A stretch of DNA of 64,000 nt from an uncultured Candidatus Saccharibacteria bacterium (GCA_937989565.1 CALKRM010000028.1:62001-126000), one strand, 5' to 3'. Counted from the first letter of the stretch, positions 15,735 to 25,341 are shown. Program-made: numbers and translations. The notes: generated from the sequence alone by a model not told the origin.

Positions 15735-16187
15735 ATGAAAATCTACCTCGGATCTGATCATCGCGGTTTTATGTTGAAGGAAAAAGTTTTTGCCTATTTG
15801 GTTAAGAATGGCTATGACGTTCAAGACGTCGGCGGTGTAGAATTAAATCCTGATGACGATTTTCCGCAATTCGCGCAGGCGGCGGCATTAAAGGTTATTG
15901 GTGATGACAGCAAAGACCCGCGCGCGATATTAATTTGCGGCGGCGGTCAAGGAATGTGTATGGCGGCTAACCGATTCAAAGGAATTCGTGCCAGCGTTAT
16001 TTGGGATGCTTTCGAGGCAAAGATGACGCGCCAAGATAACGACTCAAATGTTTTATGTTTGCCAGCGCGAGTTTTGGAAGATAATGAGTCTGCTTGGAAG
16101 GGGATTGTGGAAACATGGCTGAACACTCCTTACGCGAATGCCCCGAGATTTAATAGGCGTAATGCGCAGTTGGATGAATTGTCATGA
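15735..16187 (+). CDS. rpiB: Ribose-5-phosphate isomerase B family protein
   Basis: This 150-residue RpiB/LacA/LacB-type isomerase probably interconverts ribose 5-phosphate and ribulose 5-phosphate. It starts MKIYLGSDHRGFMLKE with the conserved Asp8-His9. It carries ICGGGQGMCMAANRFKGIRA, the glycine-rich phosphate loop that in classical RpiB reads GTGIG. The cysteine at 68 occupies the usual catalytic region. RpiB and LacAB members cannot be separated by motif alone, but the following epimerase and transketolase genes support the pentose phosphate role. It overlaps the next gene by 4 nt. Confidence 0.85.
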   Translation: MKIYLGSDHRGFMLKEKVFAYLVKNGYDVQDVGGVELNPDDDFPQFAQAAALKVIGDDSKDPRAILICGGGQGMCMAANRFKGIRASVIWDAFEAKMTRQDNDSNVLCLPARVLEDNESAWKGIVETWLNTPYANAPRFNRRNAQLDELS

Positions 16188-16834
16188 GCAGTTCTGTAAT
16201 TGCACCAGCAATTTTGGCAGAAAATGCCGAACAATACAAAGAGCAGGTTGATAAAATAACGGGTTTTGCTGAGCGTGTGCATATTGACATTTCTGACGGT
16301 GAGTTTGCTCCGACATTGACAGTTGGCATTCCTGAATTGTGGGCACCGGAGGGTTGGACGATTGATATCCATGCGATGGTTAATGATGTTGTTGAGTATG
16401 CTCCGAAGTTGATTGCCTTAAGACCGCATATGATTATTATTCACGCGGAGGCGACGGGAGATGTGAAGACTGCGCTTATGCAGATTCGTCAAGCTGGAAT
16501 TATGGCGGGATTAGCGCTACTTAAGCCAACGGTTCCGCGAACGGTTGAGGAATTGATAAAAATAGCAGATCATGTGATGATTTTTAGCGGTGAGCTGGGG
16601 CGATTTGGCGGCACTGCCAGTCTTATGCAACTAGAAAAAATACGACTTATTAAAGCTATTAATCCTAGTGTTGAAATCGGTTGGGACGGTGGAGTGGCAG
16701 TAGATAATGCGTACAGCCTGGTCCAGGGCGGCGTTAACGTTTTGAACGTTGGCGGCGTTATTCAGAAATCGTCAGATCCGCGCACTATTTTCTCCAGATT
16801 GCAGCAGGAGATTAATAAAACGAGCGTGCTTTAA
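16184..16834 (+). CDS. Ribulose-phosphate 3-epimerase family protein
   Basis: This 216-residue TIM-barrel protein of the Rpe family interconverts ribulose 5-phosphate and xylulose 5-phosphate. Matching elements are APAILAE at the first strand, HIDISDGEFAP (metal-binding His and Asp of HxDxMDG), IDIHAMV (second His), and WDGGVAVDNA, corresponding to the catalytic VDGGI. The phosphate-binding GGVNVLNVGG follows. Several positions deviate from typical Rpe (IS for VM, W for V), so a related hexulose epimerase is possible. Overlaps at both ends mark a tight operon. Confidence 0.8.
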   Translation: MSSSVIAPAILAENAEQYKEQVDKITGFAERVHIDISDGEFAPTLTVGIPELWAPEGWTIDIHAMVNDVVEYAPKLIALRPHMIIIHAEATGDVKTALMQIRQAGIMAGLALLKPTVPRTVEELIKIADHVMIFSGELGRFGGTASLMQLEKIRLIKAINPSVEIGWDGGVAVDNAYSLVQGGVNVLNVGGVIQKSSDPRTIFSRLQQEINKTSVL

Positions 16835-17670
16835 TGAATGTCGACCAAATAGTGAAATTGAAGAAAGTATCACAGAAATTACGTCGATCTGTTATTCGCG
16901 AATTATCAGCGGCTGGCTCGGGTCATTCTGCTGGCTGCTTGGGGTTTGCTGACGTTATGGCGGTTTTGTATTTTCACGCCATGCAACTAGATCCTGAGAA
17001 TCCTAATTGGGAGGATCGGGATATTTTCGTGATGAGTAATGGCCATTATGCGCCACTTTTATATGCTGCGCTGGCGGAGCGAGGATTTTTCGATAAAAAA
17101 GAGCTGGCTAATTTGCGGAAATTTGGCTCCAAGCTTCAAGGTCATCCAGAACGCGGCAGTTTACCGGGAATTGAAACGACTAGCGGTCCTCTGGGCTGCG
17201 GCCTAAGTCAGGCGGCTGGCATGGCGTATTCATTGCAATATTTGGGTGGCAATTCTGAGCGATTCGTTTACTGTAGTTTGGGCGATGGCGAGCTTGACGA
17301 AGGGAATATTTGGGAAGCGGCGATGTTTGCGAAAAAATATAATCTGGCGAATTTAATTGCGATTGTTGATAGAAATAATATTCAGATTGGTGGCGATACG
17401 GAAAAGGTGATGCCGCTAGGTGATTTGGCGGATAAATGGCGAAGTTTTGGCTGGGATGCGCAGGAGATTGACGGACATGATCATTTGGCGATAATTCAGG
17501 CGATTGATAAGGCAAAGAATTCTCGACAGCCGAGCGTGATAATTGCGCATACAATTCCTGGCCGTGGCGTTGATTTTATGGAATACGATTACCGTTGGCA
17601 TGGAAAATCTCCGAACGCCGAGGAAGCAGAGCGGGCGCTTGCTCAATTGAGTGAAGGAGGCGGCGAATGA
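16834..17670 (+). CDS. Transketolase, N-terminal subunit
   Basis: This 278-residue thiamine-diphosphate-binding half of a split transketolase transfers two-carbon units between sugar phosphates. It has the early GSGHSAGCLGFADVMAVL and the ThDP/Mg motif GDGELDEGNIWEA, ending with the asparagine-containing DRNN. It also has HPERGSLPGIETTSGPLGCG. The partner gene follows with a 4-nt overlap (ATGA), so the subunits should be made in equal amounts. Split transketolases are common in CPR bacteria and archaea. Confidence 0.93.
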   Translation: MNVDQIVKLKKVSQKLRRSVIRELSAAGSGHSAGCLGFADVMAVLYFHAMQLDPENPNWEDRDIFVMSNGHYAPLLYAALAERGFFDKKELANLRKFGSKLQGHPERGSLPGIETTSGPLGCGLSQAAGMAYSLQYLGGNSERFVYCSLGDGELDEGNIWEAAMFAKKYNLANLIAIVDRNNIQIGGDTEKVMPLGDLADKWRSFGWDAQEIDGHDHLAIIQAIDKAKNSRQPSVIIAHTIPGRGVDFMEYDYRWHGKSPNAEEAERALAQLSEGGGE

Positions 17671-18629
17671 GTTTCTTAATGGAGAATTGGCAGAATTTGG
17701 AACTTGCGGCAATTCGCGTTGGCTTTGGCGAAGGTTTGGTGGATATTGCGAAGAAAAATAATTTGGTGGTGGCGCTGAGCGCGGATTTAATGGAAAGTGT
17801 TGGCTTTGGTCAATTTGATAAAGAAATTGGACATCCGCGGGCAATTGAAGTTGGCGTGGCGGAGCAAAATTTGGTAACCGTGGCGTCTGGACTGGCGGCT
17901 ATGGGTAATATTCCTTTTGCAGCCAGTTATGCGGCGTTTAGCCCGGGTCGCAATTGGGAGCAGATTCGAACGACTATTTGTCTGAACAATCAGCCAGTTA
18001 AGCTGATAGGTTCTCATGCGGGGCTTAATGTCGGTCCGGACGGTGCGACACATCAAATGCTGGAAGATATTGCGCTGATGAGAAGTTTGCCTAATATGGT
18101 GGTTTTGGCGCCCGGTGATGCTAATGAGGCCAAGCTAATGGCGGCGGCAATGGCTGGAGATAAACGCCCGAATTACGTAAGATTGCCAAGAGAAAAAACG
18201 CCGCTATTCCTGAATCAATCTACTTTTGAGATTGGAAAAAGCTATACGTTGAGGCGCGGCAAAGATGTTGCCTTGTTTGGAACTGGCGTGATGACTTATC
18301 AATTGTTGTTGGCGGCGGAAAAGCTCGCGAATGAATATGACATTCGGGCGGAAGTGATTCATTTTCCGACGATCAAGCCGCTGGACGAGGATGCTGTGCT
18401 TGATGCAGCTCAAAAATGCCAAGCCGTCATTACGGCGGAAGAGGGGCAGATTACTGGCGGATTTGGCTCAAGTGTGGCAGAAGTTCTTAGTGAGAATATG
18501 CCGGTGAAGATGAAGCGAATTGGTGTCAATGGCGTATTCGGTGAGTCGGGTAAAATGTCTGAATTGTGGAAAAAACATGGTTTGGATGTCGATTCAATTG
18601 TTCGTAGTGTTGTCAATTTTCTCCAGTGA
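17667..18629 (+). CDS. Transketolase, C-terminal subunit
   Basis: This 320-residue pyrimidine-binding and C-terminal half of the split transketolase has the conserved glutamate in EVGVAEQNLVTVASGLA, which activates ThDP. FAASYAAFSPGRNWEQIRTT and the substrate-binding SHAGLNVGPDGATHQMLEDI follow. The transketolase C-terminal domain includes AVITAEEGQITGGFGS. With the N-subunit, epimerase, isomerase and aldolase around it, this supplies the non-oxidative pentose phosphate pathway. The imperfect hairpin after it (18635-18669) lacks a T-run on this strand. Confidence 0.93.
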   Translation: MSFLMENWQNLELAAIRVGFGEGLVDIAKKNNLVVALSADLMESVGFGQFDKEIGHPRAIEVGVAEQNLVTVASGLAAMGNIPFAASYAAFSPGRNWEQIRTTICLNNQPVKLIGSHAGLNVGPDGATHQMLEDIALMRSLPNMVVLAPGDANEAKLMAAAMAGDKRPNYVRLPREKTPLFLNQSTFEIGKSYTLRRGKDVALFGTGVMTYQLLLAAEKLANEYDIRAEVIHFPTIKPLDEDAVLDAAQKCQAVITAEEGQITGGFGSSVAEVLSENMPVKMKRIGVNGVFGESGKMSELWKKHGLDVDSIVRSVVNFLQ

Positions 18630-18679
18630 AAAAACCCGCCAGGAGCTACTATTCTCTTGGCATAGCGGGCGGTAATTGA

Positions 18680-18685
18680 TATAAT
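18680..18685 (+). promoter_or_regulatory. -10 box (TATAAT) of the aldolase operon
   Basis: TATAAT lies 26 nt before the aldolase ATG, with an AGGGGGG ribosome site between them. This operon therefore has a short conventional leader. Confidence 0.5.
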
Positions 18686-18711
18686 TACCATAAGTATTTT
18701 AGGGGGGCAGT

Positions 18712-19623
18712 ATGGGATTATCGATTTCAGAGATTCGGAAAAACACGACGCGGGCGCGTCATTTAATGCAGCGAACACGAGCGCAACGTTTTGCGGTTGG
18801 GGCGTTTAATATTGACAATCAAGAGACACTGATTGCGGTGGCGCGGGCGGCACAAAAGCTCCAATCGCCAGTGTTAGTTGAGGTTTCTGACGCCGAAGTG
18901 AAGGCTATGGGTCTAGAGAACGTCCGTGATTTGGTGGACAATTATAAGACTGAGTACGGAATTGAAATGTATTTGAATTTGGACCACGGTCCGACGGTTG
19001 AGGGCTGTAAGCGAGCCATTGACGCTGGATATGAGTTTATTCATATTGATATTTCTCAGGCGAATCACGACGCTTCAGACGAGGAAATTATTGCCAAGAC
19101 TCGTGAAGTTGTTGAATATGCCAAGTTTACTGGTGCGCTAGTGGAGTCTGAGCCGCATTATTTTGGCGGAAGTTCAAATGTTCATACGGAAGATATAAAT
19201 TACGAGGAGATAAAAAAGACTTTCTCTACGCCAGAGGGTGCGCGTGCGTTTGTTGAGGCGACTGGAATTGATACTTTCGCGGCGGCGATTGGCAATTTGC
19301 ACGGCAAATATTCAGTTCCGAAAGTATTGGATTTGGATTTGTTGGCTGACATTCGTGAGGCGATTCATTGTCAGATTTCGTTACACGGTGGGTCTGGTAC
19401 ACCACTGCATTATTTTGAGGACGCTGCGAAAATTGGCGTTTCTAAAATCAATATCAATTCTGATATGCGTTACGCTTTCCGAACGACTCTGGAGAAAACC
19501 TTGCGAGAAAATCCAAATGAGTACGCCATTGTTAAATTAATGCCGCCAGTTTATGCTGCCGTGCAGGAAGTGGTGGAGTCAAAGATTAAGGCATTTAATT
19601 CCGTGCGAAAGGCGGTGGTTTAA
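18712..19623 (+). CDS. Class II fructose-bisphosphate aldolase family protein
   Basis: This 303-residue zinc-dependent class II aldolase cleaves fructose 1,6-bisphosphate or a related ketose bisphosphate. The catalytic Asp91 and first zinc ligand His92 are in YLNLDHG. The second histidine is in AIGNLHGKY and the third in SLHGGSGTP. The phosphate loop includes KININSDMRYAF. FBP and tagatose-bisphosphate aldolases cannot be told apart by eye; the neighbouring glycolytic genes favour FBP. The next gene overlaps the stop by one base. Confidence 0.9.
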   Translation: MGLSISEIRKNTTRARHLMQRTRAQRFAVGAFNIDNQETLIAVARAAQKLQSPVLVEVSDAEVKAMGLENVRDLVDNYKTEYGIEMYLNLDHGPTVEGCKRAIDAGYEFIHIDISQANHDASDEEIIAKTREVVEYAKFTGALVESEPHYFGGSSNVHTEDINYEEIKKTFSTPEGARAFVEATGIDTFAAAIGNLHGKYSVPKVLDLDLLADIREAIHCQISLHGGSGTPLHYFEDAAKIGVSKININSDMRYAFRTTLEKTLRENPNEYAIVKLMPPVYAAVQEVVESKIKAFNSVRKAVV

Positions 19624-20585
19624 TGGCAAAAATCATCACCGTTGGTGCGGCGATTCAAGACGTATTTTTAAGCCAATCAGACGCACTGACGCCAGTTTGC
19701 GAAAGTCCAGAACATTGTTTTGCGCGACTGGATTTGGGGGCGAAAGCCGACGTAAATCAGATTCATTTTTCGACTGGCGGTGGCGCTACAAACGCTGCGG
19801 TAACTTTTTCCAGGCAAGGTCATTATGCTAGTTTTATGGGCGCAATCGGTCATGACCCAGCGGGGCAAGCAGTGATTGCGGATTTGGATAAGGAAAATAT
19901 TGACACGCATTTGGTGCGATATTCACCAAAATACAGTACGGGATATTCGGTGTTGTTGTTAGCCTCAAACGGCGAGCGAACAATATTGACATACCGTGGC
20001 GCTTCGACTCATTATCATGAGGCGGATTTTGATTTGTCTGAAGAGGACGCGGATTGGCTATATGTTTCAACATTGGCGGGAAATATGTCAATGCTTCATA
20101 AGTTATTCCAGCAAGCCAAACGTCGCGATATGAAAATCTGTTTTAATCCTGGAAAGAAGGAATTGGCACAAAAAGATAAATTGCTGGGACTTTTGTCTGA
20201 TGTTGACGTTTTGACGCTTAATAAAGAGGAGATGCAACAATTGGTGTCTGGCGAGGACTTAGAGGCTTTGGTTAGAAGAGGCTTGAGATTAGTTCCAGTC
20301 GTTTTAGTGACGGACGGCGTAAATGGCTCAATCGCAAGCGATGGAAAAACTATCGTGCGAGCGCTAATGTATGATGACAGACCGTCAATTGACAGAACTG
20401 GCGCTGGAGATGCGTTTGCGTCGGGATTTTTGAGCGAATGGGCGCGAAGCGGCAATTTGAAAAACTCTGTGATTATGGGTAGTGCAAACGCTAGCTCGGT
20501 GGTTATGAAAATTGGAGCAAAGGCTGGAATTTTATATGCTGGCACGGTGCTTCATGCTATGCCAATTCAAGAAAGGGAATTATAA
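19623..20585 (+). CDS. PfkB/ribokinase family sugar kinase
   Basis: This 320-residue PfkB-family carbohydrate kinase has the N-terminal KIITVGAAIQDVFLS strand and a substrate GG motif (STGGGATNAAVTF). The C-terminal DRTGAGDAFASGFL contains the catalytic aspartate and anion hole. Its position after the aldolase suggests a 6-phosphofructokinase or a sugar kinase feeding that step, which would matter because no classical pfkA is visible. Ribokinase or adenosine kinase activity is an alternative. It begins on the aldolase stop codon and ends on the next start. Confidence 0.85.
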   Translation: MAKIITVGAAIQDVFLSQSDALTPVCESPEHCFARLDLGAKADVNQIHFSTGGGATNAAVTFSRQGHYASFMGAIGHDPAGQAVIADLDKENIDTHLVRYSPKYSTGYSVLLLASNGERTILTYRGASTHYHEADFDLSEEDADWLYVSTLAGNMSMLHKLFQQAKRRDMKICFNPGKKELAQKDKLLGLLSDVDVLTLNKEEMQQLVSGEDLEALVRRGLRLVPVVLVTDGVNGSIASDGKTIVRALMYDDRPSIDRTGAGDAFASGFLSEWARSGNLKNSVIMGSANASSVVMKIGAKAGILYAGTVLHAMPIQEREL

Positions 20586-21064
20586 TGGCGCAAAATTTGG
20601 GAAAATTGTTGGGCGGTGACGCGAAAAAGCGTCGAGCATTAACAGAGCTCAGGCAGATGACTAGGGATGATAGCGATGTGCGATTGATTGCGGAAATATT
20701 GGCTAGAGCGCACTCAATTATTCGATCTCTAGGTCTGGATCCGTCAAACGCTACGGCAGAAGAAATTTATCAATCACTAATGGCTATTGCGCCGAAAGTG
20801 GACAAATGGGCGCCGTTTAAGGCTTCTGAATGGGTGCTTTTGGACGTTGATGGGCAAGTGATTTCGTTTAATCCAATTGACATTATAAATAATTATCACT
20901 GCCAGTTGCCTCTTGGAAAGCAGCAGACAACGTATGGCAAGCGAGGTTTGGGATTTGAGATTACGCGCCGATATAAAAACCACCCGCGCACATATAATCC
21001 AGCTGTGGAGCGAGTGGTTTGCCAGGGTGGAATTTGTTGGATTGAGCCGAAACCTAAGAAATAA
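20585..21064 (+). CDS. Conserved-looking hypothetical protein, 159 aa
   Basis: This soluble 159-residue protein is coupled to the sugar kinase by a one-base overlap. The N-terminal half is helical and basic (LGGDAKKRRALTELRQMTRD). The C-terminal half is strand-rich with two cysteines (VVCQGGICWIEPKPKK). I know no family. The genetic linkage suggests either a role with the kinase or simple cotranscription. Its stop abuts the stop of the convergent LOG gene. Confidence 0.65.
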   Translation: MAQNLGKLLGGDAKKRRALTELRQMTRDDSDVRLIAEILARAHSIIRSLGLDPSNATAEEIYQSLMAIAPKVDKWAPFKASEWVLLDVDGQVISFNPIDIINNYHCQLPLGKQQTTYGKRGLGFEITRRYKNHPRTYNPAVERVVCQGGICWIEPKPKK

Positions 21065-21736
21065 TTATCGGTCGCAACAAGTCCGCTGATTTTTGATCAA
21101 GTTAACTACCTCTGGAATATCTTCAGTAATCGTGTAGATTTTTTCATCGCCGTCAGAAATTAATTTATTTGGAAGCATATTTTCGCGCACAAAACCATCC
21201 CATTTGCCCCAGAATTTTTTATCGAACAGAACAATTGGCACTGGCGCCATTTTCTTAGTTTGTGTCAATGTGATAATCTCACAAATTTCATCCATTGTAC
21301 CGAATCCGCCAGGGAAACAAACGTACGCGTCAGCCAGAAGTGTCATAACGATTTTTCGTGGTGCGAAGTGCGTGAATGCGAACGAATCTGTCGTGTAGCT
21401 GTTTAATGATTGTTCGTGTGGCAAGCGAATGTTGAATCCGACTGATTTTCCGCCAGCTTCCATGGCGCCGCGGTTTGCTGCTTCCATAATTCCGCCGCCG
21501 CCGCCAGTGATAATTGTGTAGCCTTCTTTGGCTAGTTGAAACGCTAAGTCTTTGGCTTTTTGATAATATTCATTATCTTCAGTTATCCTGGCTGATCCAA
21601 AAAAAGTCACGGTTTTATGATATTTTTGGAGAATTTCATAGCCGGCATGAATTTCGTCATCGACTTTTCCTAATCTGAACATCGCAGCCTGAAGTTGCAA
21701 TTCGCGCGGAATACAAACATTTTTCGGTGTCATCAT
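21065..21736 (-). CDS. LOG family protein (TIGR00730-type nucleotide phosphoribohydrolase)
   Basis: This 223-residue LOG-family protein has the signature ITGGGGGIMEAANRGA and PGGFGTMDEICEI, which bind nucleotide and carry the catalytic Arg/Glu. Characterised LOG proteins cleave the N-glycosidic bond of purine or cytokinin nucleotide monophosphates. In bacteria the role is often nucleotide salvage or control. An AAGGAT ribosome site precedes the double ATG, so the start could be either methionine. The gene stands alone between two plus-strand blocks. Confidence 0.88.
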   Translation of the reverse strand: MMTPKNVCIPRELQLQAAMFRLGKVDDEIHAGYEILQKYHKTVTFFGSARITEDNEYYQKAKDLAFQLAKEGYTIITGGGGGIMEAANRGAMEAGGKSVGFNIRLPHEQSLNSYTTDSFAFTHFAPRKIVMTLLADAYVCFPGGFGTMDEICEIITLTQTKKMAPVPIVLFDKKFWGKWDGFVRENMLPNKLISDGDEKIYTITEDIPEVVNLIKNQRTCCDR

Positions 21737-21856
21737 TATCCTTTTTATTTTATGATTTTAACTTTATTACTATATCATAAAATGCCTATGGTTACAATAT
21801 GTTGACGGCAAATAATCCATCATATACAATCAAAGCACAATCTAAATGGAGGTTTT

Positions 21857-22456
21857 ATGGAAAATAAATCAACGGCTAATAAATGGCTGATCGCGGCGGT
21901 GATTGTTATGGGTATAATCATTGTCGCTATGGCTACTTGGATAATTGCTGGCGCTGTGTATAAAGACAAGGATTCTAGCGCTTCGGTAAAAAGTAGCCAG
22001 ACAAAGAAGGATTCATCTGATTCAATAGAAAAAGCGCATAGTGAAGGCGAGGAGCCATCAAATGAGGCAAAGAAAGAGTATAAGGATTTCCGAACCAAAG
22101 GCGACGGCACGGGCATTCGTTTAACTTCAGCAAGCGATGTTGATAAATTGGATATTGACAGTTCTTTGAAGAAGTTCTTGAAGTCTAAAGTCGGTCAGCC
22201 AATTCCAGAGCGTGAAGGTTCTGTATATGAGCCAATCATTGACCGTGCATACGGAAAATATGCGGCAGTATATGGCTTGACGAACGCTTATACTATTATC
22301 GGACCAAAGAACGGCACTGGTGAAATTGCAATTGTTGCGGGCACGCAGCAAGGTGGCATGTCATGCTCAGACTTGAAGTCTGCGTCGGTTCCGAGCCGCT
22401 TGGTTGATGGCAAATGTGAAGTCTCTGGCTCGTCTCAAACTTATAGCCAAGACTAG
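21857..22456 (+). CDS. Single-pass membrane hypothetical protein
   Basis: This 199-residue protein has one N-terminal helix (WLIAAVIVMGIIIVAMATWI, about residues 12-31). A serine/lysine-rich low-complexity linker follows, then a small extracellular domain of about 110 residues ending CSDLKSASVPSRLVDGKCEV. Two cysteines near the C-terminus could form a disulfide. An AATGGAGG ribosome site precedes the ATG. Nothing identifies its function; an anchored extracytoplasmic domain on the cell surface is the simplest reading. Confidence 0.7.
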   Translation: MENKSTANKWLIAAVIVMGIIIVAMATWIIAGAVYKDKDSSASVKSSQTKKDSSDSIEKAHSEGEEPSNEAKKEYKDFRTKGDGTGIRLTSASDVDKLDIDSSLKKFLKSKVGQPIPEREGSVYEPIIDRAYGKYAAVYGLTNAYTIIGPKNGTGEIAIVAGTQQGGMSCSDLKSASVPSRLVDGKCEVSGSSQTYSQD

Positions 22457-22471
22457 TTTTCATAAATATAG

Positions 22472-22477
22472 TAAAAT
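22472..22477 (+). promoter_or_regulatory. Leaderless -10 box (TAAAAT) of uvrB
   Basis: TAAAAT ends exactly 6 nt before the GTG start at 22484. This supports GTG as the true start of uvrB and a leaderless transcript. Confidence 0.6.
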
Positions 22478-22483
22478 AGAGAG

Positions 22484-24454
22484 GTGAATAAATTTCGCCT
22501 CTCTTCTTCATATAAGCCCACGGGCGACCAGCCGCGAGCAATTGCTCAGTTGGTTGATGGTTTGGAAAAAGGTCAGCGCGAGCAGACTTTGCTGGGCGTA
22601 ACTGGTTCAGGTAAGACGTTTACGATGGCGAATATTATTGCCGAGCGCAATGTGCCGACGCTGGTTTTGGCTCACAATAAGACTTTGGCGGCGCAACTTT
22701 TTTCTGAGTTTAAGGAATTTTTTCCGGACAATGAAGTCCACTATTTTGTTAGCTATTTTGATTACTACCAGCCAGAGGCGTACATCGCTTCAAGCGACAC
22801 TTACATTGAAAAAGATTCGAAAATTAACGACGAAATTGATCGGCTTAGACACGCTGCGACCTCTGCGTTATTGACGCGCCGCGATGTAATTATCGTGGCG
22901 AGCGTGAGTTGTATTTACGGCATTGGTTCGCCAGAAACTTACGCTGATATGGCTATTAAATTGACTGTTGGCGAGCGCCGAGTTCAGGACAAGTTTATTC
23001 GCCTATTGACCGACATTCAGTATAAGCGCAACGACATCGATTTTGCGCGCGGAACTTTTCGGGTACGCGGTGATGTCGTGGATATTTTTCCAGCGGGTCA
23101 AGATACTGCGGTTCGCGTGGAATTCTTTGGCGATGAAATTGAGCGACTGACGAAGATCGACCCTTTGACTGGCGAGATTTTGGATCGGCCAGACCAATTT
23201 ACAATTTTCCCATCCAGTCACTATTCGACGCCACGCGAGCGAATTGAAAAAGCGATTGTTGGAATTGAGAATGAGTTTAATCAACGACTGAAATGGTTTG
23301 AGGATAATGGTAAGTTTTTAGAGGCGCAAAGGCTGAGTCAGCGCACCAAATATGATTTGGAGATGTTGAAGGAAACTGGTTTTGTGAAAGGGATTGAGAA
23401 TTATTCGCGCTATTTGACTGACCGAGAACCTGGCGAGCAGCCTGCGACTTTGATTGATTATTTTCCTGACGATTGGTTGCTTTTGGTTGACGAATCGCAC
23501 ATGACATTGCCGCAAGTTCGGGGAATGTACAATGGTGATCGCGCCCGTAAGGAAGTTTTGGTTGAGCATGGTTTTCGCCTTCCAAGCGCATTGGATAATC
23601 GCCCACTTCGATTTGACGAGTTCAATCAGCATATTCATCAGGCAATTTATGTTTCCGCCACGCCGGGAGATTATGAACTTTCTCATTCGCCAAAGCCAGC
23701 TGAGCAGCTTATTCGACCGACTGGATTGCTTGATCCGCCGATTGAAGTTCGACCAACCGATGGGCAAGTCGATGATTTGATGGAGGAAATTCGCCAGACG
23801 ATTGCGAAAGGTCATCGCGTGTTGGTGACGACATTAACCAAGCGAATGGCAGAAGATTTGAGCGCTTATTTGACGGAAAACGGCGTGAAGACGGCGTATC
23901 TTCATAGCGAAATTGATACGCTGGAACGCGGTGATATTCTGAAAGATTTACGACTTGGAACGTATGACGTGCTGGTTGGGATTAATCTATTGCGTGAAGG
24001 TCTGGACCTTCCAGAAGTCAGTTTGGTGGCAATTATGGACGCCGACAAGGAAGGTTTCTTGCGTAGTGAGCAGGCGCTAATTCAGACGATTGGACGAGCG
24101 GCGCGGCACGTTGATGGGCGAGTTATTATGTACGGCGACAATGTTACGGATAGTATGCGTCGAGCAATTGACGAAACGAATAGGCGTCGGGCAATTCAGC
24201 AGAAATATAACGAAGAACATAATATTACGCCGCAAACTATTCAGAAGAAGATTGACGACGGTTTGCGTTCGATTATTCCGCAAAAAGAATCTGATAAAAA
24301 GCCAAAGCTTAATCTGAAGAAAATTCCAAAAGACGAATATCCGGCTTTGATTAAAGATCTGACGGCTCAAATGGAACTGCATAGCGCTAATTTGGAATTT
24401 GAAAAAGCGGCAGAACTGCGTGATTTAATTGCAGAAATTCGTCATACGATGTAG
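22484..24454 (+). CDS. uvrB: UvrABC excision nuclease subunit B
   Basis: This 656-residue damage-verifying helicase-like subunit of nucleotide excision repair has Walker A ([10 protein letters not shown]). The UvrB beta-hairpin follows: [19 protein letters not shown] with the aromatic residues that insert at lesions. The helicase motifs [17 protein letters not shown] and QTIGRAARH are present. The C-terminal UVR motif ([17 protein letters not shown]) binds UvrC. It is full length. UvrA and UvrC are not in the window. The start is GTG, and a -10 box sits 6 nt upstream. Confidence 0.97.
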   Translation: MNKFRLSSSYKPTGDQPRAIAQLVDGLEKGQREQTLLGVTGSGKTFTMANIIAERNVPTLVLAHNKTLAAQLFSEFKEFFPDNEVHYFVSYFDYYQPEAYIASSDTYIEKDSKINDEIDRLRHAATSALLTRRDVIIVASVSCIYGIGSPETYADMAIKLTVGERRVQDKFIRLLTDIQYKRNDIDFARGTFRVRGDVVDIFPAGQDTAVRVEFFGDEIERLTKIDPLTGEILDRPDQFTIFPSSHYSTPRERIEKAIVGIENEFNQRLKWFEDNGKFLEAQRLSQRTKYDLEMLKETGFVKGIENYSRYLTDREPGEQPATLIDYFPDDWLLLVDESHMTLPQVRGMYNGDRARKEVLVEHGFRLPSALDNRPLRFDEFNQHIHQAIYVSATPGDYELSHSPKPAEQLIRPTGLLDPPIEVRPTDGQVDDLMEEIRQTIAKGHRVLVTTLTKRMAEDLSAYLTENGVKTAYLHSEIDTLERGDILKDLRLGTYDVLVGINLLREGLDLPEVSLVAIMDADKEGFLRSEQALIQTIGRAARHVDGRVIMYGDNVTDSMRRAIDETNRRRAIQQKYNEEHNITPQTIQKKIDDGLRSIIPQKESDKKPKLNLKKIPKDEYPALIKDLTAQMELHSANLEFEKAAELRDLIAEIRHTM

Positions 24455-24484
24455 AATAAAAATATTATTAGATTAGGAGGGATT

Positions 24485-25276
24485 ATGGCAACAAAAGAAC
24501 AACCACAGCCAACAAACGTCGCGCAACCAGAAATGCCGATGCAACCAAATGCTTACCAAGCATATCCACAATACGCATATGAAGACCCAAATAAGGGCAA
24601 AGCAAAGATGCTAACTTTGGAATACGCTTTAGCAATGGGTTCGGCAATTGTTTCAATCATGTTGCTGATTGACATCATAACTAAGGTGTTTGGTTTGTGG
24701 ACGAATTCAACATCAATGTTATTAAGAAGTGTCGGCGGATTTTTCGCGCCATCAATGGTAACTCAGGGAACAGGAATTGTTGCAGCGTCAGTGTTTGCTG
24801 TGCTTTTGGCTGTATTGTCACTAGTTCTATTCTCTCGCGTATCAAAAGCCGTTCCAGAGCGTGAAGGCTACACAAAGCGAACAGCTTACAAATTGGTAAC
24901 TTACGGTGGTTTGGCGGTTTTGATTATTCCAGCCGTTGACTTGATTGCTCGATTGGTAAGCATTTTAATCAACTCATTGCTATTTATCGGAGTTGGCGAC
25001 GGCGGCGAATTCTATAAGAGTTTGTACTTGGGTGAATTCTTGCCATACGCATTAGCTCTTGCAATTGTTGCTACTAGCGCTTACTTCATTTGCCAAATTG
25101 TCAAGGGACGCAACATGTCAAAGGCTTTGTCTTTGATGTTGATTGTGGCTTCTTCTGTCGTATTATTGACTGGCGCTATCACAATCGCCGTTAAAGCGCA
25201 CGATACGGGCAGCTCAGTAAAGACTATTCCATCAGATTACAGTCGCTACAAGAACTACCAAGATTACTCAATGTAA
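24485..25276 (+). CDS. Four- or five-helix membrane protein (DUF5671-like)
   Basis: This 263-residue integral membrane protein has a 40-residue Pro/Gln/Tyr-rich cytoplasmic start (PEMPMQPNAYQAYPQYAYED). About four to five hydrophobic segments follow, e.g. LAMGSAIVSIMLLIDII, AASVFAVLLAVLSLVLF, LVTYGGLAVLIIPAVDLIA and MLIVASSVVLLTGAITIAV. The layout resembles DUF5671 proteins that are frequent in Saccharibacteria and Patescibacteria. The function is unknown. A TTAGGAGGGATT ribosome site precedes the ATG and a good terminator follows. Confidence 0.65.
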   Translation: MATKEQPQPTNVAQPEMPMQPNAYQAYPQYAYEDPNKGKAKMLTLEYALAMGSAIVSIMLLIDIITKVFGLWTNSTSMLLRSVGGFFAPSMVTQGTGIVAASVFAVLLAVLSLVLFSRVSKAVPEREGYTKRTAYKLVTYGGLAVLIIPAVDLIARLVSILINSLLFIGVGDGGEFYKSLYLGEFLPYALALAIVATSAYFICQIVKGRNMSKALSLMLIVASSVVLLTGAITIAVKAHDTGSSVKTIPSDYSRYKNYQDYSM

Positions 25277-25292
25277 TAAAACTTGGAAAAAT

Positions 25293-25324
25293 AAAGTCGC
25301 TCACTTTGATGGGCGGCTTTTTTT
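25293..25324 (+). terminator. Intrinsic terminator after the DUF5671-like gene
   Basis: AAAGTCGC (25293-25300) pairs with GCGGCTTT (25313-25320) and runs into a seven-T tract (25318-25324). It lies directly before the gatC promoter. Confidence 0.85.
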
Positions 25325-25329
25325 AGTGG

Positions 25330-25335
25330 TATAAT
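25330..25335 (+). promoter_or_regulatory. Leaderless -10 box (TATAAT) of the gat operon
   Basis: TATAAT ends exactly 6 nt before the gatC ATG, only 5 nt after the preceding terminator T-run. The operon message should start at the initiation codon. Confidence 0.7.
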
Positions 25336-25341
25336 ATTGAT

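Noticed and set aside
18635..18669. Terminator after the transketolase C gene
   Set aside because: A stem can form, but the T-run is on the minus-strand side only, so it is not a convincing terminator for the plus-strand operon.
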